The position numbers and the translations under genes were made by a program. Of a stretch of DNA of 64,000 bases, positions 1 to 9,071 are shown piece by piece. Source of the DNA: Chitinophaga filiformis (GTDB lineage Bacteria > Bacteroidota > Bacteroidia > Chitinophagales > Chitinophagaceae); contig NZ_FNBN01000011.1 in NCBI RefSeq assembly GCF_900102545.1, positions 159,570 to 223,569 on the forward strand. Reading direction: 5' to 3'. The notes beneath the pieces were generated by a model. It saw nothing but the letters and a program-made list of their open reading frames with translations. It was not told where the DNA came from and did no database searches. How positions within the stretch are numbered: the stretch's first letter is position 1; each line of letters begins with the position of its first letter.

Positions 1-59
1 TAAAGGATACGAAATTCCGAAAGAGATTTGATAATTATTCGTTCCTGGGTACGTAAAAG

Positions 60-92
60 AAAAGGCTTAAGTCATTAGACTTAAGGCCTTTT
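60..92 (-). terminator. Rho-independent terminator of the first minus-strand gene
   Basis: An inverted repeat (AAAAGGC-TTAAGTC, loop ATTA, GACTTAA-G-GCCTTTT) forms a 14-bp stem with one bulged G. Read on the minus strand it is followed by a T-rich run. It lies about 80 bases beyond the stop codon of the gene ending at 170. Confidence 0.7.
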
Positions 93-169
93 AGTTTAAA
101 TTAATTTTTACTTTTTGAATGATAAGCTCAAATCATTGCAGAGCAATAGCTTATATGGTTCGATTCCTG

Positions 170-790
170 TCAGCAACCGCCCGTGCGAGGGGCACGTTTA
201 TAAATCATTTTGCCATCTCGTTCTATATAGTCGCCCGCTACAATTGGATATGAGTACTTGGGCGCGTATGATACAAAATGGCTTCTTATAATTATTTTGT
301 CGTTAACTTTCAGACTACGCAATTGCTGAAATTCGTTAGACTCTTCCGGCCCAAAACTAAGAATATAATCCTCCCCGTTAATCCTGGCCATCACTCCGAA
401 ACCCAATCGTGAACCTGGCGGAAGAGAAAGAGAGGTTACAACGGCTTCCATATTGGTAGAAGCACTTACCTGGCTCCTTATTTTAGCAGCACCGGCAAGC
501 ACTTTTTTACCTGCGGGAGACGCTTCCCATTTTTTGAACTTTATACCATCAGGGCTAGCCTCCCATTGTTTTCTCAATTCGGCTTTCCTTTCAGCAGAGA
601 GCGGCTTTGGGGCCGATTTTTGAGACGGCTCATTTTTGATTTCGCGATTAGCAAATACTAGTCCGCTTACCACAACCAGTGGTAAGATCAGCGCATAAAT
701 AATTTTTTTCATGTGTTTTGTGGGTTTAGGTAACATAGATCTATCTCCTGATAAATCAGATCCGCTTAAGGCATTTCTTTTATTTTTCAT
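170..790 (-). CDS. Secreted or membrane-anchored protein with a WEASP tandem motif
   Basis: Unrecognised protein of 206 residues. Residues 27-47 are one hydrophobic segment (signal peptide or anchor) preceded by KHMKK, so translation may really start at the internal Met27 (position 712); the longer reading adds a polar 26-residue head. After a Pro/Lys-rich linker come two 12-residue repeats, KQWEASPDGIKF and KKWEASPAGKKV (Trp76 and Trp88). Residues 105-200 look like a compact beta-rich domain with no catalytic motif that I recognise. A terminator follows at 60-92. It could be an envelope protein; the function is unknown. Confidence 0.7.
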   Translation of the reverse strand: MKNKRNALSGSDLSGDRSMLPKPTKHMKKIIYALILPLVVVSGLVFANREIKNEPSQKSAPKPLSAERKAELRKQWEASPDGIKFKKWEASPAGKKVLAGAAKIRSQVSASTNMEAVVTSLSLPPGSRLGFGVMARINGEDYILSFGPEESNEFQQLRSLKVNDKIIIRSHFVSYAPKYSYPIVAGDYIERDGKMIYKRAPRTGGC

Positions 791-1037
791 ATCCTTTTAA
801 AGTTAGTGCAACAAAAATACTTCGATTCATTTCAGCGTAAGGGATTTGGATTGTAAATAATAGTGTAAACTTTGTAAATAATCTCTTGACATTATGCTTG
901 TTAGAAGAAATTCCGCCCATAAAACGCAAGCAAATGGGCGGATTATTAGGACCACCTGAAATGATACTCAGTTTTGCAGGAGACCAACTGGAATTCCAGC
1001 AAAACAATGCAGGAGAACAAACATTTAAAATAATCAT
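791..1037. other. Intergenic region without a supported gene
   Basis: AT-rich DNA between the divergent genes starting at 790 and 1093. Short open frames on both strands (at 886-1083 and 780-1070) mirror each other and show no recognisable protein. It must hold the promoter of the leftward gene, but I see no clear box for it. Confidence 0.4.
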
Positions 1038-1045
1038 TATATTTG
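1038..1045 (+). promoter_or_regulatory. Candidate Bacteroidota -7 box (TATATTTG)
   Basis: Exact match to TAnnTTTG, 48 bases before the start codon at 1093, which would give a leader of about 40 bases. No convincing TTTG -33 element stands 19-21 bases upstream, so this rests on the -7 box alone. Confidence 0.4.
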
Positions 1046-1092
1046 CCACCATGATAAGCACCCATAACAATTATTATAAGTAGAGTAAACTG

Positions 1093-1518
1093 ATGAAAAA
1101 ATTTGACCCGATAATTGAAAAATATAAAAACAAAGGCGTAAGCGCTGAAAATATTGAGTACGCAATTGATTCAGTTAAAGACGGCACCAAACGAGAGCTC
1201 ATTCTTGAAAACCTGACTGCAGATTATAGAGGAATGAATGCAGGGGACGCGACACGTTTATTGGAAGAATTATTTGTCGCAAATGGAGGTGAGTTCAAAA
1301 AAGAAAACAGAGGCGGGTATTTTACGGGTGCTTTCTTGCTATTGATAGGACTCGCTTGTGGCTATTATATTTTCCATGTATTTACCTATGGAGGTGTTTT
1401 GATAAGACCTATACTTGTTTCTCTGCTTGCCATTTTGGGAACATTAGGCGGGATAGCTTCAATAATATTAGCACTTCTTGGAGCATACCGGGAAGATGAT
1501 GATTTATCTGATGAATAA
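1093..1518 (+). CDS. Small membrane protein with helical N-terminal domain
   Basis: Unrecognised protein of 141 residues. The first 75 or so residues are charged and helical, with no signal peptide. Two hydrophobic segments follow (about 79-98 and 104-130), ending in an acidic tail (EDDDLSDE). The topology suggests a cytoplasmic head anchored by a hairpin of two membrane helices. A 49-bp piece of this gene, coding for IFHVFTYGGV at the first membrane helix, occurs a second time beyond the next gene (2608-2655). Codon use is AT-rich, as in the RDD gene downstream. Confidence 0.7.
   Translation: MKKFDPIIEKYKNKGVSAENIEYAIDSVKDGTKRELILENLTADYRGMNAGDATRLLEELFVANGGEFKKENRGGYFTGAFLLLIGLACGYYIFHVFTYGGVLIRPILVSLLAILGTLGGIASIILALLGAYREDDDLSDE
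1362..1410 (+). repeat. Direct repeat copy 1, inside the small membrane-protein gene
   Basis: This segment matches 2608-2655. The first 34 bases differ at only two positions (CTATTnTATTTTCCATGn, then ATTTACCTATGGAGGT), and the rest aligns with a one-base gap and ends in AAGACCT in both. Copy 1 is coding. Confidence 0.8.
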
Positions 1519-1687
1519 ATAAACTGCGTAAACTTTGGCCAGACAAAACAGGCATGAAACGCGTATGCCATTTAGGTCAAGCAAGTGAGATATTCTGCGG
1601 TCCATTATAATCTAAATGGATTCGAAGTTCACATTCTAACCAACGCATTGTTTTCCAGGCACTCTACAAAAATAAATCATTAAAATT

Positions 1688-2578
1688 ATGACAGGACAGA
1701 ATAAGGTAAATGCAGACACAAGACTGGGCTCAATGATACTTGACCAGTTTATTATGACAATGATTGCGATGATATTTTCTATCCCCATAATGATAAAAAT
1801 TTCTTCAAGTGCTTTCAACGTTTCGCACGAACAGACTGAAATGGACTTTGGTGGACCATTGCTTTATGTATCGCTTTTAGGGTTTGCCATTTATTTCTGT
1901 AAAGACACTATTAACGGACGAAGTATTGGAAAACGAATGACAAAAACGCAAGTAGTTGATAATACAACAGGGCAAGTCGCATCACCTTTAAAATGTTTTG
2001 TAAGAAATATACTTTGCCTGATTTGGCCAATAGAAGTTATTGTAACATTAATAAATCCAGGCAGACGACTTGGAGACCAAATAGCGGGAACCAAGGTTGT
2101 TTTCTACGATCCAACAAATGTAGAGCAACCAAAATTTGACATCAAAAAAGGGCTTGTGCCACTTGCAATTGCATATGGAATAATGCTTTTGCTTATGCTT
2201 CCATTTTTTCAAGCATTCAAGCCGACATTTATAAAAGTGAAATATGTTGAAAGCAGTTACAACGACACAGAAAGTAAATCGTTAGAAAAATTATTTGCCG
2301 ATAGTCTTGGACAAAATATTTCAGCAAGCGTTAAGGTGTTTGATAAAATAGAAAACCAAAATGTGAAATACATTTCTGTAATCTATATGCTGAAAGAAAA
2401 CTATTTGGAAGACGAAACACAATCAAAGCAACTCAAACAAATCACAAACAAACTTTTGTATTCAATACATCCCAAAGAAAGTTTTACGGGACAAGCAAAA
2501 TATGTTTTTAAAACAAGTGGAAGTATGCAGATCACAAGTGATCAAATTGGAACGATAATAAATAACGAAACAAAATAA
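1688..2578 (+). CDS. RDD family membrane protein with C-terminal soluble domain
   Basis: The RDD family is named for conserved Arg and Asp residues in membrane helices; some members act in ion transport, but most are uncharacterised. Seen here: Arg12 and Asp19 in helix 1, the NGRSIGKR loop (77-83), Arg106, and NPGRRLGDQIAGT (123-135), all typical of the family. Helices lie near 15-38, 56-72, 103-122 and 156-175. Residues 180-296 form an extra polar domain not usual for short RDD proteins and not recognised. The gene is AT-rich and is flanked by two copies of a 48-49 bp repeat, which suggests a rearrangement here. Confidence 0.85.
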   Translation: MTGQNKVNADTRLGSMILDQFIMTMIAMIFSIPIMIKISSSAFNVSHEQTEMDFGGPLLYVSLLGFAIYFCKDTINGRSIGKRMTKTQVVDNTTGQVASPLKCFVRNILCLIWPIEVIVTLINPGRRLGDQIAGTKVVFYDPTNVEQPKFDIKKGLVPLAIAYGIMLLLMLPFFQAFKPTFIKVKYVESSYNDTESKSLEKLFADSLGQNISASVKVFDKIENQNVKYISVIYMLKENYLEDETQSKQLKQITNKLLYSIHPKESFTGQAKYVFKTSGSMQITSDQIGTIINNETK

Positions 2579-2607
2579 GAATAAGACCAAACGTTCCTCC
2601 CTTGTGT

Positions 2608-2655
2608 CTATTCTATTTTCCATGCATTTACCTATGGAGGTACTTGGCAAGACCT
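2608..2655 (+). repeat. Direct repeat copy 2, non-coding remnant
   Basis: Second copy of the sequence at 1362-1410, lying 29 bases after the RDD stop codon. It can be read as IFHAFTYGGT in the frame matching copy 1, but no start codon or upstream part of that gene is present. It is best read as the stump of a duplicated neighbour gene. Confidence 0.75.
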
Positions 2656-2665
2656 AACTGATATA

Positions 2666-2714
2666 CAAAATCAAAAGGGGGTAATATTCATCATACTACC
2701 CTCTTTTGATTTTG
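2666..2714. terminator. Bidirectional terminator between convergent genes
   Basis: Two 18-base arms (2666-2683 and 2697-2714) pair with a single mismatch: CAAAATCAAAAGGGGGTA against TACCCTCTTTTGATTTTG. The A-run before and T-run after make it usable in both directions, for the RDD gene (+) and the gene ending at 2729 (-). Confidence 0.8.
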
Positions 2715-2728
2715 AACGTATATAAGGA

Positions 2729-4432
2729 TTAGAAGTTAACCCATGCAATATACGCTTGCTTATCTCTGCCTTTTCTTTCAATCATCATAGTTGCAAAAGA
2801 TTTACCATCCTCAGATGCAGTGTTCATCTCCAGCTGGCAGAACCTGTTCTCATCTTTACGACCAGGATCTCCGAAGAGGTATGATTTAACCACTTTTGAG
2901 CCATCAAAGTAAGCATATACTGTGTTGGTAAGACTGATACGACCCATATTTTTATTATCCTTAGTAGTTTCCTTTTCACTCTCGGTATTCCTAACATTTT
3001 CGTTATAGATGACATATTCTTTGTCATTCACAAACATGTAGTCATAAGAGTAGAAACCTGACAGGTTATTATAGCTATATCCCCGCCCCCTGAAGTTCCA
3101 GTTTGACATTTTACGGCTATAGACATCAAACATGTCCAATGTGGCCTCTGTAGTCTGGTCTTTGGCAATAGCGTAACTACGCAGTTCCTTACCACTCTGG
3201 TCCACATTCACGATACCCATCGAGCCCAGGTCTGTATAGAAATGGGTAGTGGTACGGGTGCTCATACGACCATTGGTGTATGATGTATATGTATTTGTAA
3301 CACTATAGTTATCCATCTCTTCAAACAGATACGTAATTGTATTATCATCGTTCAGCTTAAAGTCCTGGATGATACCAAGGTATTTACGTTTTGCCTTCAG
3401 GTGTTCATCTACATAAGCGGTTAACTTCGGATGTTCTACGAAATATTTATTCTTCAGTTCCAATGAAAACGGATCGAAGATGTTCATCTGTAGTACATAA
3501 CCTGTAGATTTTTTTCCTTTGTCCATGGTCGGCATACGTTTCACGCTTTCAGCTTCGATTGCAGCAAGCATATACAATTGCTTGTTAGCCTGACTATACT
3601 TCATTACGGTCTCTACATTCCTGTAGTCATCAGTATAGTCCAGCATCTTGTACTGGAATCCTTTTTTACCGTTTTGCATACGGCCGACGAGAATGCGGGA
3701 TTCTTCACCACCGGAGGACTTTGTATTAAATGCATAGCTGCCGATAAACACAAATTCGTCCTTGTTCACATACATGTCCAGGAGACTGAGATACTTGTAC
3801 TTATTTTCCGGAGATTCAAAGTATGAGCGATTAATCTCCTTATGCTCCGGACTATAATGTATCACTTCCACTCTGGCGTTACGATCGGAGGTCCTGGTGT
3901 TAAAGATGCCCACAGCATAATAGTCGGAATAAGGATCTTTGCTTACAGAAAAATTGGGCACATAGGAGATCCCTCCGAATGCCATTCCATAATCCTTCCC
4001 CATGGTACGATCCACAGAACCAACCAAGTCTTCTTTTATTTTCTTACCCGACTTACCATCAAACACCATACGGTACAAGGTAGGACACTTCTTGATAGAT
4101 TGCTGTATGAAAACCACCGCCTGGCCGTTGATTTCGTACACACCTTTGAGAGAAGCACTTCTCATTTTTTTTTGTTTCCAGGAATCGACTTTGTTATTCA
4201 CGATTCCTTTGCTGCGATGTTTCTGGTCAAAGACGGTAACATCAATCCCTTTTTTGGGTGTAAAATGAAAAAACAGGGTGTTACCATTTTTCATGAGTAC
4301 AATTCTGCTGGAACCACTTTCAGGTTCTTCAAATCCTGTGCTACGGGTATAGGTGGGTATTCCCGACTGTGCTGTTGCTGCAAAAAGTATAAGAAAGCAG
4401 CATAGCTTAGTCAGAATAAGCTTCTTAAACAT
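2729..4432 (-). CDS. Large exported protein of unknown function
   Basis: Protein of 567 residues with a clear signal peptide (MFKKLILTKLCCFLILFAAT, cleavage near AQS). The mature part is rich in short beta-strand patterns and aromatic residues and lists readings such as NTLFFHFTPKKGIDVTVFD and KSFATMMIERKGR, as in proteins built of beta-propeller blades, though I cannot count blades with confidence. No lipobox, membrane anchor or T9SS tail is visible, so it is probably periplasmic. It stands alone, converging on the RDD gene and diverging from the gene at 4583. Function unknown. Confidence 0.75.
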   Translation of the reverse strand: MFKKLILTKLCCFLILFAATAQSGIPTYTRSTGFEEPESGSSRIVLMKNGNTLFFHFTPKKGIDVTVFDQKHRSKGIVNNKVDSWKQKKMRSASLKGVYEINGQAVVFIQQSIKKCPTLYRMVFDGKSGKKIKEDLVGSVDRTMGKDYGMAFGGISYVPNFSVSKDPYSDYYAVGIFNTRTSDRNARVEVIHYSPEHKEINRSYFESPENKYKYLSLLDMYVNKDEFVFIGSYAFNTKSSGGEESRILVGRMQNGKKGFQYKMLDYTDDYRNVETVMKYSQANKQLYMLAAIEAESVKRMPTMDKGKKSTGYVLQMNIFDPFSLELKNKYFVEHPKLTAYVDEHLKAKRKYLGIIQDFKLNDDNTITYLFEEMDNYSVTNTYTSYTNGRMSTRTTTHFYTDLGSMGIVNVDQSGKELRSYAIAKDQTTEATLDMFDVYSRKMSNWNFRGRGYSYNNLSGFYSYDYMFVNDKEYVIYNENVRNTESEKETTKDNKNMGRISLTNTVYAYFDGSKVVKSYLFGDPGRKDENRFCQLEMNTASEDGKSFATMMIERKGRDKQAYIAWVNF

Positions 4433-4582
4433 AGGTATAAGTATTTAAACGCCGCAAAATTCGGCAAATATTTGATATATATATTAAAAATTTATACAAT
4501 AGTATCCGTACGGGAAAATTCATTCGCAGGATTATAAAAATCCTATATTTAGTTCCGTAACCCATGTTAAGCCTTGTACTAT

Positions 4583-5506
4583 ATGAAATACATCTTTGCA
4601 TTGATGCTTACAACTGCATCGTTAACCACTTACGCCCAGGACCGTCAACTGTTTAAAACACACAGTAAATCAATCCTTTATTACTTAGACATTCATGGTG
4701 AAGAAGGGAAAGTGTATGACATGGGATTATTCTACGATATAGCTGGCATTGGTAGTGCTATCAGGAATATTGACACCGTGCAGCAACAGCCCGACGGATC
4801 ATACAGTGGGAGGCATTCGCATATACTCAGTGAAAAAGGGACGCTGTACCTGGTGATTACACGTAACAAGACCCGGAAGTTGCTGCTGGATACTGTCAGC
4901 GCCCGGGCGATGAACCATGACCTTAATAATGCCTATCACCTTGGTCAGTATAACGACATGAGTGTGCGGTTAAATGACGCGTTTCCATTGAACTATTTTT
5001 CCTTCCGTGGGGCGTTTTCTACATGGAATGCATTACCAACGGGTGCTAGAGAAATGGAGCATCAGTTGTTTCAGGAACGGACGGATCTTCGGTTTAAGGA
5101 GATCGAAGACAGTGTGACTGTTTTACACTCGGCATATGTGCGGCGGACCGACTATATCCTGGCTCATTTGAAGCAAATGGATTATACAGCGCTGAAGGAC
5201 AGCTTATACCTCCTAGCCGTTGGGAGCCAGTATTATGCAACGGTGGTAACAGCCGTAGCATTACAACAGCCGGAGTATTACCTGCAGCTTGCGGAAGACA
5301 ATCCTCACCAGCGTAAAGAACTCTACTTTTCTGTTATCAGTAATACAACTGCGGCCAACAGAATACGGCACGTGCAGGGGCATGACGAGGTGAAGAAAAC
5401 GTTTATGAAAGAGAGAAAGAATAATCAATGGTTCCGTGTGTATGCATTGGGGATGTTTGCCGGTACGGTGACAGCGGTAACCTACATGGTGATGAAACTC
5501 TTATAA
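4583..5506 (+). CDS. Exported protein with C-terminal membrane anchor
   Basis: Unrecognised protein of 307 residues. I chose the ATG at 4583 because it opens directly onto a signal peptide (MKYIFALMLTTASLTTYAQ); a TTG three codons upstream is possible. The body is mostly helical with many Tyr and Arg residues. The last 20 residues (VYALGMFAGTVTAVTYMVMK) are hydrophobic, so the protein may be held in the inner membrane by its C-terminus. It stands alone between two minus-strand genes. A near-consensus -7 box (TATATTTA) sits at 4554-4561. Function unknown. Confidence 0.7.
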   Translation: MKYIFALMLTTASLTTYAQDRQLFKTHSKSILYYLDIHGEEGKVYDMGLFYDIAGIGSAIRNIDTVQQQPDGSYSGRHSHILSEKGTLYLVITRNKTRKLLLDTVSARAMNHDLNNAYHLGQYNDMSVRLNDAFPLNYFSFRGAFSTWNALPTGAREMEHQLFQERTDLRFKEIEDSVTVLHSAYVRRTDYILAHLKQMDYTALKDSLYLLAVGSQYYATVVTAVALQQPEYYLQLAEDNPHQRKELYFSVISNTTAANRIRHVQGHDEVKKTFMKERKNNQWFRVYALGMFAGTVTAVTYMVMKLL

Positions 5507-5543
5507 AAAAACCTGTGACACCAGTGAAAATGCTAAACGAAAA

Positions 5544-5569
5544 GAGGCTGCTCAAAATGAGACAGCCTC
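5544..5569 (-). terminator. Terminator of susC/D locus 1
   Basis: GAGGCTG/CAGCCTC arms plus an inner CTCA/TGAG pair, with one bulged base. On the minus strand the stem is followed by a T-run (CTTTTCG), so it ends transcripts from the gene finishing at 5692 rather than the plus-strand gene finishing at 5506. Confidence 0.7.
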
Positions 5570-5691
5570 CTGTTATCAACTCGAACATAAATCATACCTC
5601 TTTCCTTTACCGAAAATCACCTAAACCATTTCCGATAGACGATGACCTTGTTTGTATTAATCAGAGATATTGTATGTTTTCTTTACCGATC

Positions 5692-7344
5692 TCAATCAGC
5701 GCTGGCAAGGTTCAAGCGTATCTCATTCTTCTCCGGTTGCAGACGGAACACTGCGCCATTGGTCGGTCTGGAGAAACTGCCTTTGCCTGCGGACACGTGA
5801 TAATTAAATTTCTCAAAACTACCGTCTATTTGTCGCGCTGAGATACTTGTGAATGGCAGACTTGCGCCCGGCGCAGTCTCCAGGTCAAGGTACCAGTTAA
5901 TAGATTGGTTGCCTGTTAGCTTTATAGAAACAGTTTTCTCCTTAAACGTCAGTTGTAAAGCACCGCCCTGGCTGAGCGGCCACGATACCAGCACAGTTTC
6001 CTTATCCAGGTTTCTGAATACGGGGTCCCCGCCTTTTAATATCACTTCCTGTCCGCGCACAGACGCCTTTACACGTAAGCCCGCCAGCTGCCCTGGTTTA
6101 CTCCATAAATAACCGTCTACCACAGGCAGGGTAAAGAACGTACACTCGTTCGAGGTAGCTACCTGAGTAGTATAGATGTCTGGGATATTCTCATTGAAGA
6201 GATGGATGTCTCTGATACGAAGGCTGCTCTCCTCCCATAATATATTCATCCTGTAAAAGCGGCTGTTATACCATAAAGTCTTACGATCGCTTCCTTCCAC
6301 ATCCTTCGTCACTGAGAATGATGTAGGAGGCGTCACTTTATAATTTGCGCTGAACCATCTACCCGATTGCTCCATAGTCTCGAGTCTGATCCTGCCCTTG
6401 TCCCTAAGGCCTGCGATCAATGGCATCTGTATCTCAAAACCTTTAGCCATAGCGCCCCAGGTGAAGGAGTTCTCTTGTCCTGCCTGCGTATAGTTAAAGT
6501 TCAGGGAGGGATCTTCTGTGAAAGTTCTGAAGAACCAGTTGACCCAGCTTTCGCTACCCCCTGCCTCAGGATATACTGGTTCAAGGGTGATCACGCCCTG
6601 TCTTGACGAACTGATGCCCTGGTCGTATTGACGCACAGGATCACTTCCCAGCATTCTGAAAACCGGTACCGGGATCTGGCTGGCAGCGCTCTGCGCCGGC
6701 ATATATGAGTTGATCCTACTGGGATAATAGGCCTGGTTCCAGTAACCTCCCCATAGCGTGTAGCCATCGGTGCCATATTGGTCTTTACAATTTGCAGAAG
6801 CTACAATCCTGTATTTGTCGTACAAGTATTGTAAAGTATGCGCATCAATAAACCAGGAGGCAACAGAACGCGGGTAATAGCCGAATATGCTTTTAAAATC
6901 TTCCATATACACATCTGCGATCTTTTCGCGTTCAGCAGGCGTATAACCGGTAGAAAAGCCTACATCCGCATGCCAGTCCCAGGGATAACGACCTCTCCAT
7001 TTCAATCCGGCCTCTTCTATCAGCGGCTGGGGAAGTTCCCACCAGGCCCCTATCTCAAATGAATCTTTGGGCAGGCTTCTCAGCAGGTCCTGGTAACGCT
7101 GATCCATCAGGGCATCGTATTGCAACAGGAACGTACCTGTGAGGTGGTATGTCCTCATGATGTTTACCTGCTTTACCACGGTCTGATAAAGCACATCTTT
7201 TGTGATTTGCGGATCCCTTGGTTCCAGCAGGCGAATAAAATTTACAATATTGACAATCTTCGGTTCCTGACCTGCGGCTGTACTGGGGACAGCTGTCATG
7301 CCTATAACGGCTAGCAGCAACAGTATTACTTTTGTTCTGATCAT
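5692..7344 (-). CDS. Secreted polysaccharide deacetylase/GH57-like (beta/alpha-barrel) protein
   Basis: Protein of 550 residues with a signal peptide (cleavage near AAG-QEP). Residues 35-260 resemble the NodB/GH57-type barrel: EIGAWWELPQ, a WDWHADVGFSTGY segment with Asp and His suited to metal binding, and GYYPRSVASWFIDAHTLQYL, which fits the G-x-x-P and end-of-barrel pattern of deacetylases. Residues 350-550 look like a beta-sandwich. It lies 35 bases after susD in the same direction, so it is probably the enzyme or binding partner of this Sus locus. The exact reaction cannot be read from the sequence; the family call is inference. Confidence 0.6.
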   Translation of the reverse strand: MIRTKVILLLLAVIGMTAVPSTAAGQEPKIVNIVNFIRLLEPRDPQITKDVLYQTVVKQVNIMRTYHLTGTFLLQYDALMDQRYQDLLRSLPKDSFEIGAWWELPQPLIEEAGLKWRGRYPWDWHADVGFSTGYTPAEREKIADVYMEDFKSIFGYYPRSVASWFIDAHTLQYLYDKYRIVASANCKDQYGTDGYTLWGGYWNQAYYPSRINSYMPAQSAASQIPVPVFRMLGSDPVRQYDQGISSSRQGVITLEPVYPEAGGSESWVNWFFRTFTEDPSLNFNYTQAGQENSFTWGAMAKGFEIQMPLIAGLRDKGRIRLETMEQSGRWFSANYKVTPPTSFSVTKDVEGSDRKTLWYNSRFYRMNILWEESSLRIRDIHLFNENIPDIYTTQVATSNECTFFTLPVVDGYLWSKPGQLAGLRVKASVRGQEVILKGGDPVFRNLDKETVLVSWPLSQGGALQLTFKEKTVSIKLTGNQSINWYLDLETAPGASLPFTSISARQIDGSFEKFNYHVSAGKGSFSRPTNGAVFRLQPEKNEIRLNLASAD

Positions 7345-7379
7345 ATGTGATATAAGTAGTTGGTGGATTTTAAAACGGG

Positions 7380-9071
7380 TTACCAGCCTGGATTTTGTTC
7401 AAGGGTCTTTCCGTTAGCGGTGTAAAAAGCTACTTCCTTTGTTGGCAGTGGCTGCAGGTAATCTTTCGCCGGATCGAATTTCCTGTCTTTCTCCGCGATA
7501 AGAAATCCATTTGCATCGACCTTTGATAAATAGACCGGATCACTGTAAGGCGCCCTGGTGGCCCAATCAGTGCCAGAGATCTTAATACCTTTTATATCCT
7601 GCAGTAATTCCGTTTCTGCTGTTTTCCATCGACGGATATCATCATAACGGAATCCCTCTAACGCGAGTTCTACGGTACGTTCCCTGCGTAGTTCTGTACG
7701 CATGTCCAGGTGATTGCCGGCAACGAAAGCATTGGTGAGATGCGGCATATTTACCCTGTCCCGCAGCTTGTTTACAGACAGATCAAGGTCGTTGTCGCTG
7801 ATAACGCCATTCTTTTCAAATACTGCTTCTGCATAGATCAACAGCACTTCTGCGTAGCGGATCAGGTGGCGATCAAAATCAAACAGGCTGGCATCGCCAA
7901 GGCGGCCGGAGTTGTTAGCTACAGGATCTTCTGACATATATTTATACAGGATATACCCTGTGTTAAAATTACGCTGTGGTTTATCCGGCCAGTTGGCCAC
8001 CTTGGTTACCGGATAGAATACCCTGTTCGTTAATGTACCAGGAATGATCATGGTCATGGTCATACGCGGGTCCCTGTCCTGGTATTCTGAAGTGAAAGTA
8101 CTATAGCCATGAAAGACCGTACCGCTGGCTGTGATGGGCAATCCGTTTTTATCAAGGTACATGTCTGCCAGTTTACGTGTTGGATTATAACCATCCTGGT
8201 CGTACATATAGGGCGCATCCTGTCCCAGGATGTTGCGGGCGAACCGCCGGTCCAGTATAGACTCTCTGGAATCATCACCAGGCTCCAGGAAAAGGTAACG
8301 ATAGCTTTGTACCCCACTACCGGTATACAACTCGTAAACACCACCATTGATCACTTCACCGGCGCTGGCTATAGCCTTATCCAGGTATTGGGCAGCGCCT
8401 GTTTCCCCACGAAACTTCTCCCAGGTACCTTCAAAAAGAGCGACCCTGGCAGATAATGCAAGGGCTGCACCTTTGCTTATCCTGCCAATGTCCGGAGATG
8501 AGAGATCAGATTGTAAAGGCAGATCTTCTTTTGCTTCGTCCAGGTCTTTCAGGATCATGTCGGTTGTTGCCATACGGCTGGCGCGCGGTGTAAACAATTC
8601 AGCGTCGCCGGTTGACAATACTTTGGTAATAAGAGGAACGCCACCATATATTCTCAGCAATTTCCAGTAATACCAGGCCCTGAAAAATTTTGCTTCCGCT
8701 ACATATCTTTTTATATCCGCATCCTGAGTTCCGGCGCCTTTTTCGATGATCTTATTGGCAGACCTTATATATCCATAGCTGGTGTTCCACTGGCCCGATG
8801 ACTCTGAAGGCTGAAGGTTACCATTACTAACTGAATTGGGTACATTAAAGGCGATATCCGATTCCGTATCTTCTTCACCGAACCTGTCCAGACCATTATA
8901 CAGGTTATTGGCAGCCAGTTTGAAGTCATTGCCCGTTTTCCAGAAAGTTGCATCTGTGATACTGTCCTGCGATACCAGATTCAGGTCCTTGTTACAGCCC
9001 CAGCAAATGACAGCGAACAGGAACAGGTATATCTTATAGTGTGAAAGTTCAAATTTCATAATGCGCTTCAT
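7380..9071 (-). CDS. susD-like: SusD/RagB family glycan-binding lipoprotein (locus 1)
   Basis: Surface lipoprotein that caps the SusC channel and binds a glycan. Its 563 residues include a lipobox ending FAVICWGC (Cys26), the N-terminal TPR-like half with KFFRAWYYWKLLRIYGGVPLI, the typical RYAEVLLIYAEAV helix, RRERTVELALEGFRYDDIRRW, and the standard ending in EQNPGW. The start codon overlaps the susC stop by one base (TAATG), so the two are translated together. A second Met four codons inside is an alternative start. Confidence 0.95.
   Translation of the reverse strand: MKRIMKFELSHYKIYLFLFAVICWGCNKDLNLVSQDSITDATFWKTGNDFKLAANNLYNGLDRFGEEDTESDIAFNVPNSVSNGNLQPSESSGQWNTSYGYIRSANKIIEKGAGTQDADIKRYVAEAKFFRAWYYWKLLRIYGGVPLITKVLSTGDAELFTPRASRMATTDMILKDLDEAKEDLPLQSDLSSPDIGRISKGAALALSARVALFEGTWEKFRGETGAAQYLDKAIASAGEVINGGVYELYTGSGVQSYRYLFLEPGDDSRESILDRRFARNILGQDAPYMYDQDGYNPTRKLADMYLDKNGLPITASGTVFHGYSTFTSEYQDRDPRMTMTMIIPGTLTNRVFYPVTKVANWPDKPQRNFNTGYILYKYMSEDPVANNSGRLGDASLFDFDRHLIRYAEVLLIYAEAVFEKNGVISDNDLDLSVNKLRDRVNMPHLTNAFVAGNHLDMRTELRRERTVELALEGFRYDDIRRWKTAETELLQDIKGIKISGTDWATRAPYSDPVYLSKVDANGFLIAEKDRKFDPAKDYLQPLPTKEVAFYTANGKTLEQNPGW

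Noticed and set aside
1..31. Possible tail of a plus-strand gene (KGYEIPKEI and a stop)
   Set aside because: Only nine codons are visible at the edge, too few to support a gene.
886..1083. 65-codon open frame on the plus strand before the small membrane-protein gene
   Set aside because: It mirrors an open frame on the other strand, has no recognisable protein pattern, and the best -7 promoter box of the next gene lies inside it.
3842..4405. 187-codon open frame antisense to the exported protein at 2729-4432
   Set aside because: The opposite strand has a clear signal peptide and codon pattern; the antisense product has no protein-like features.
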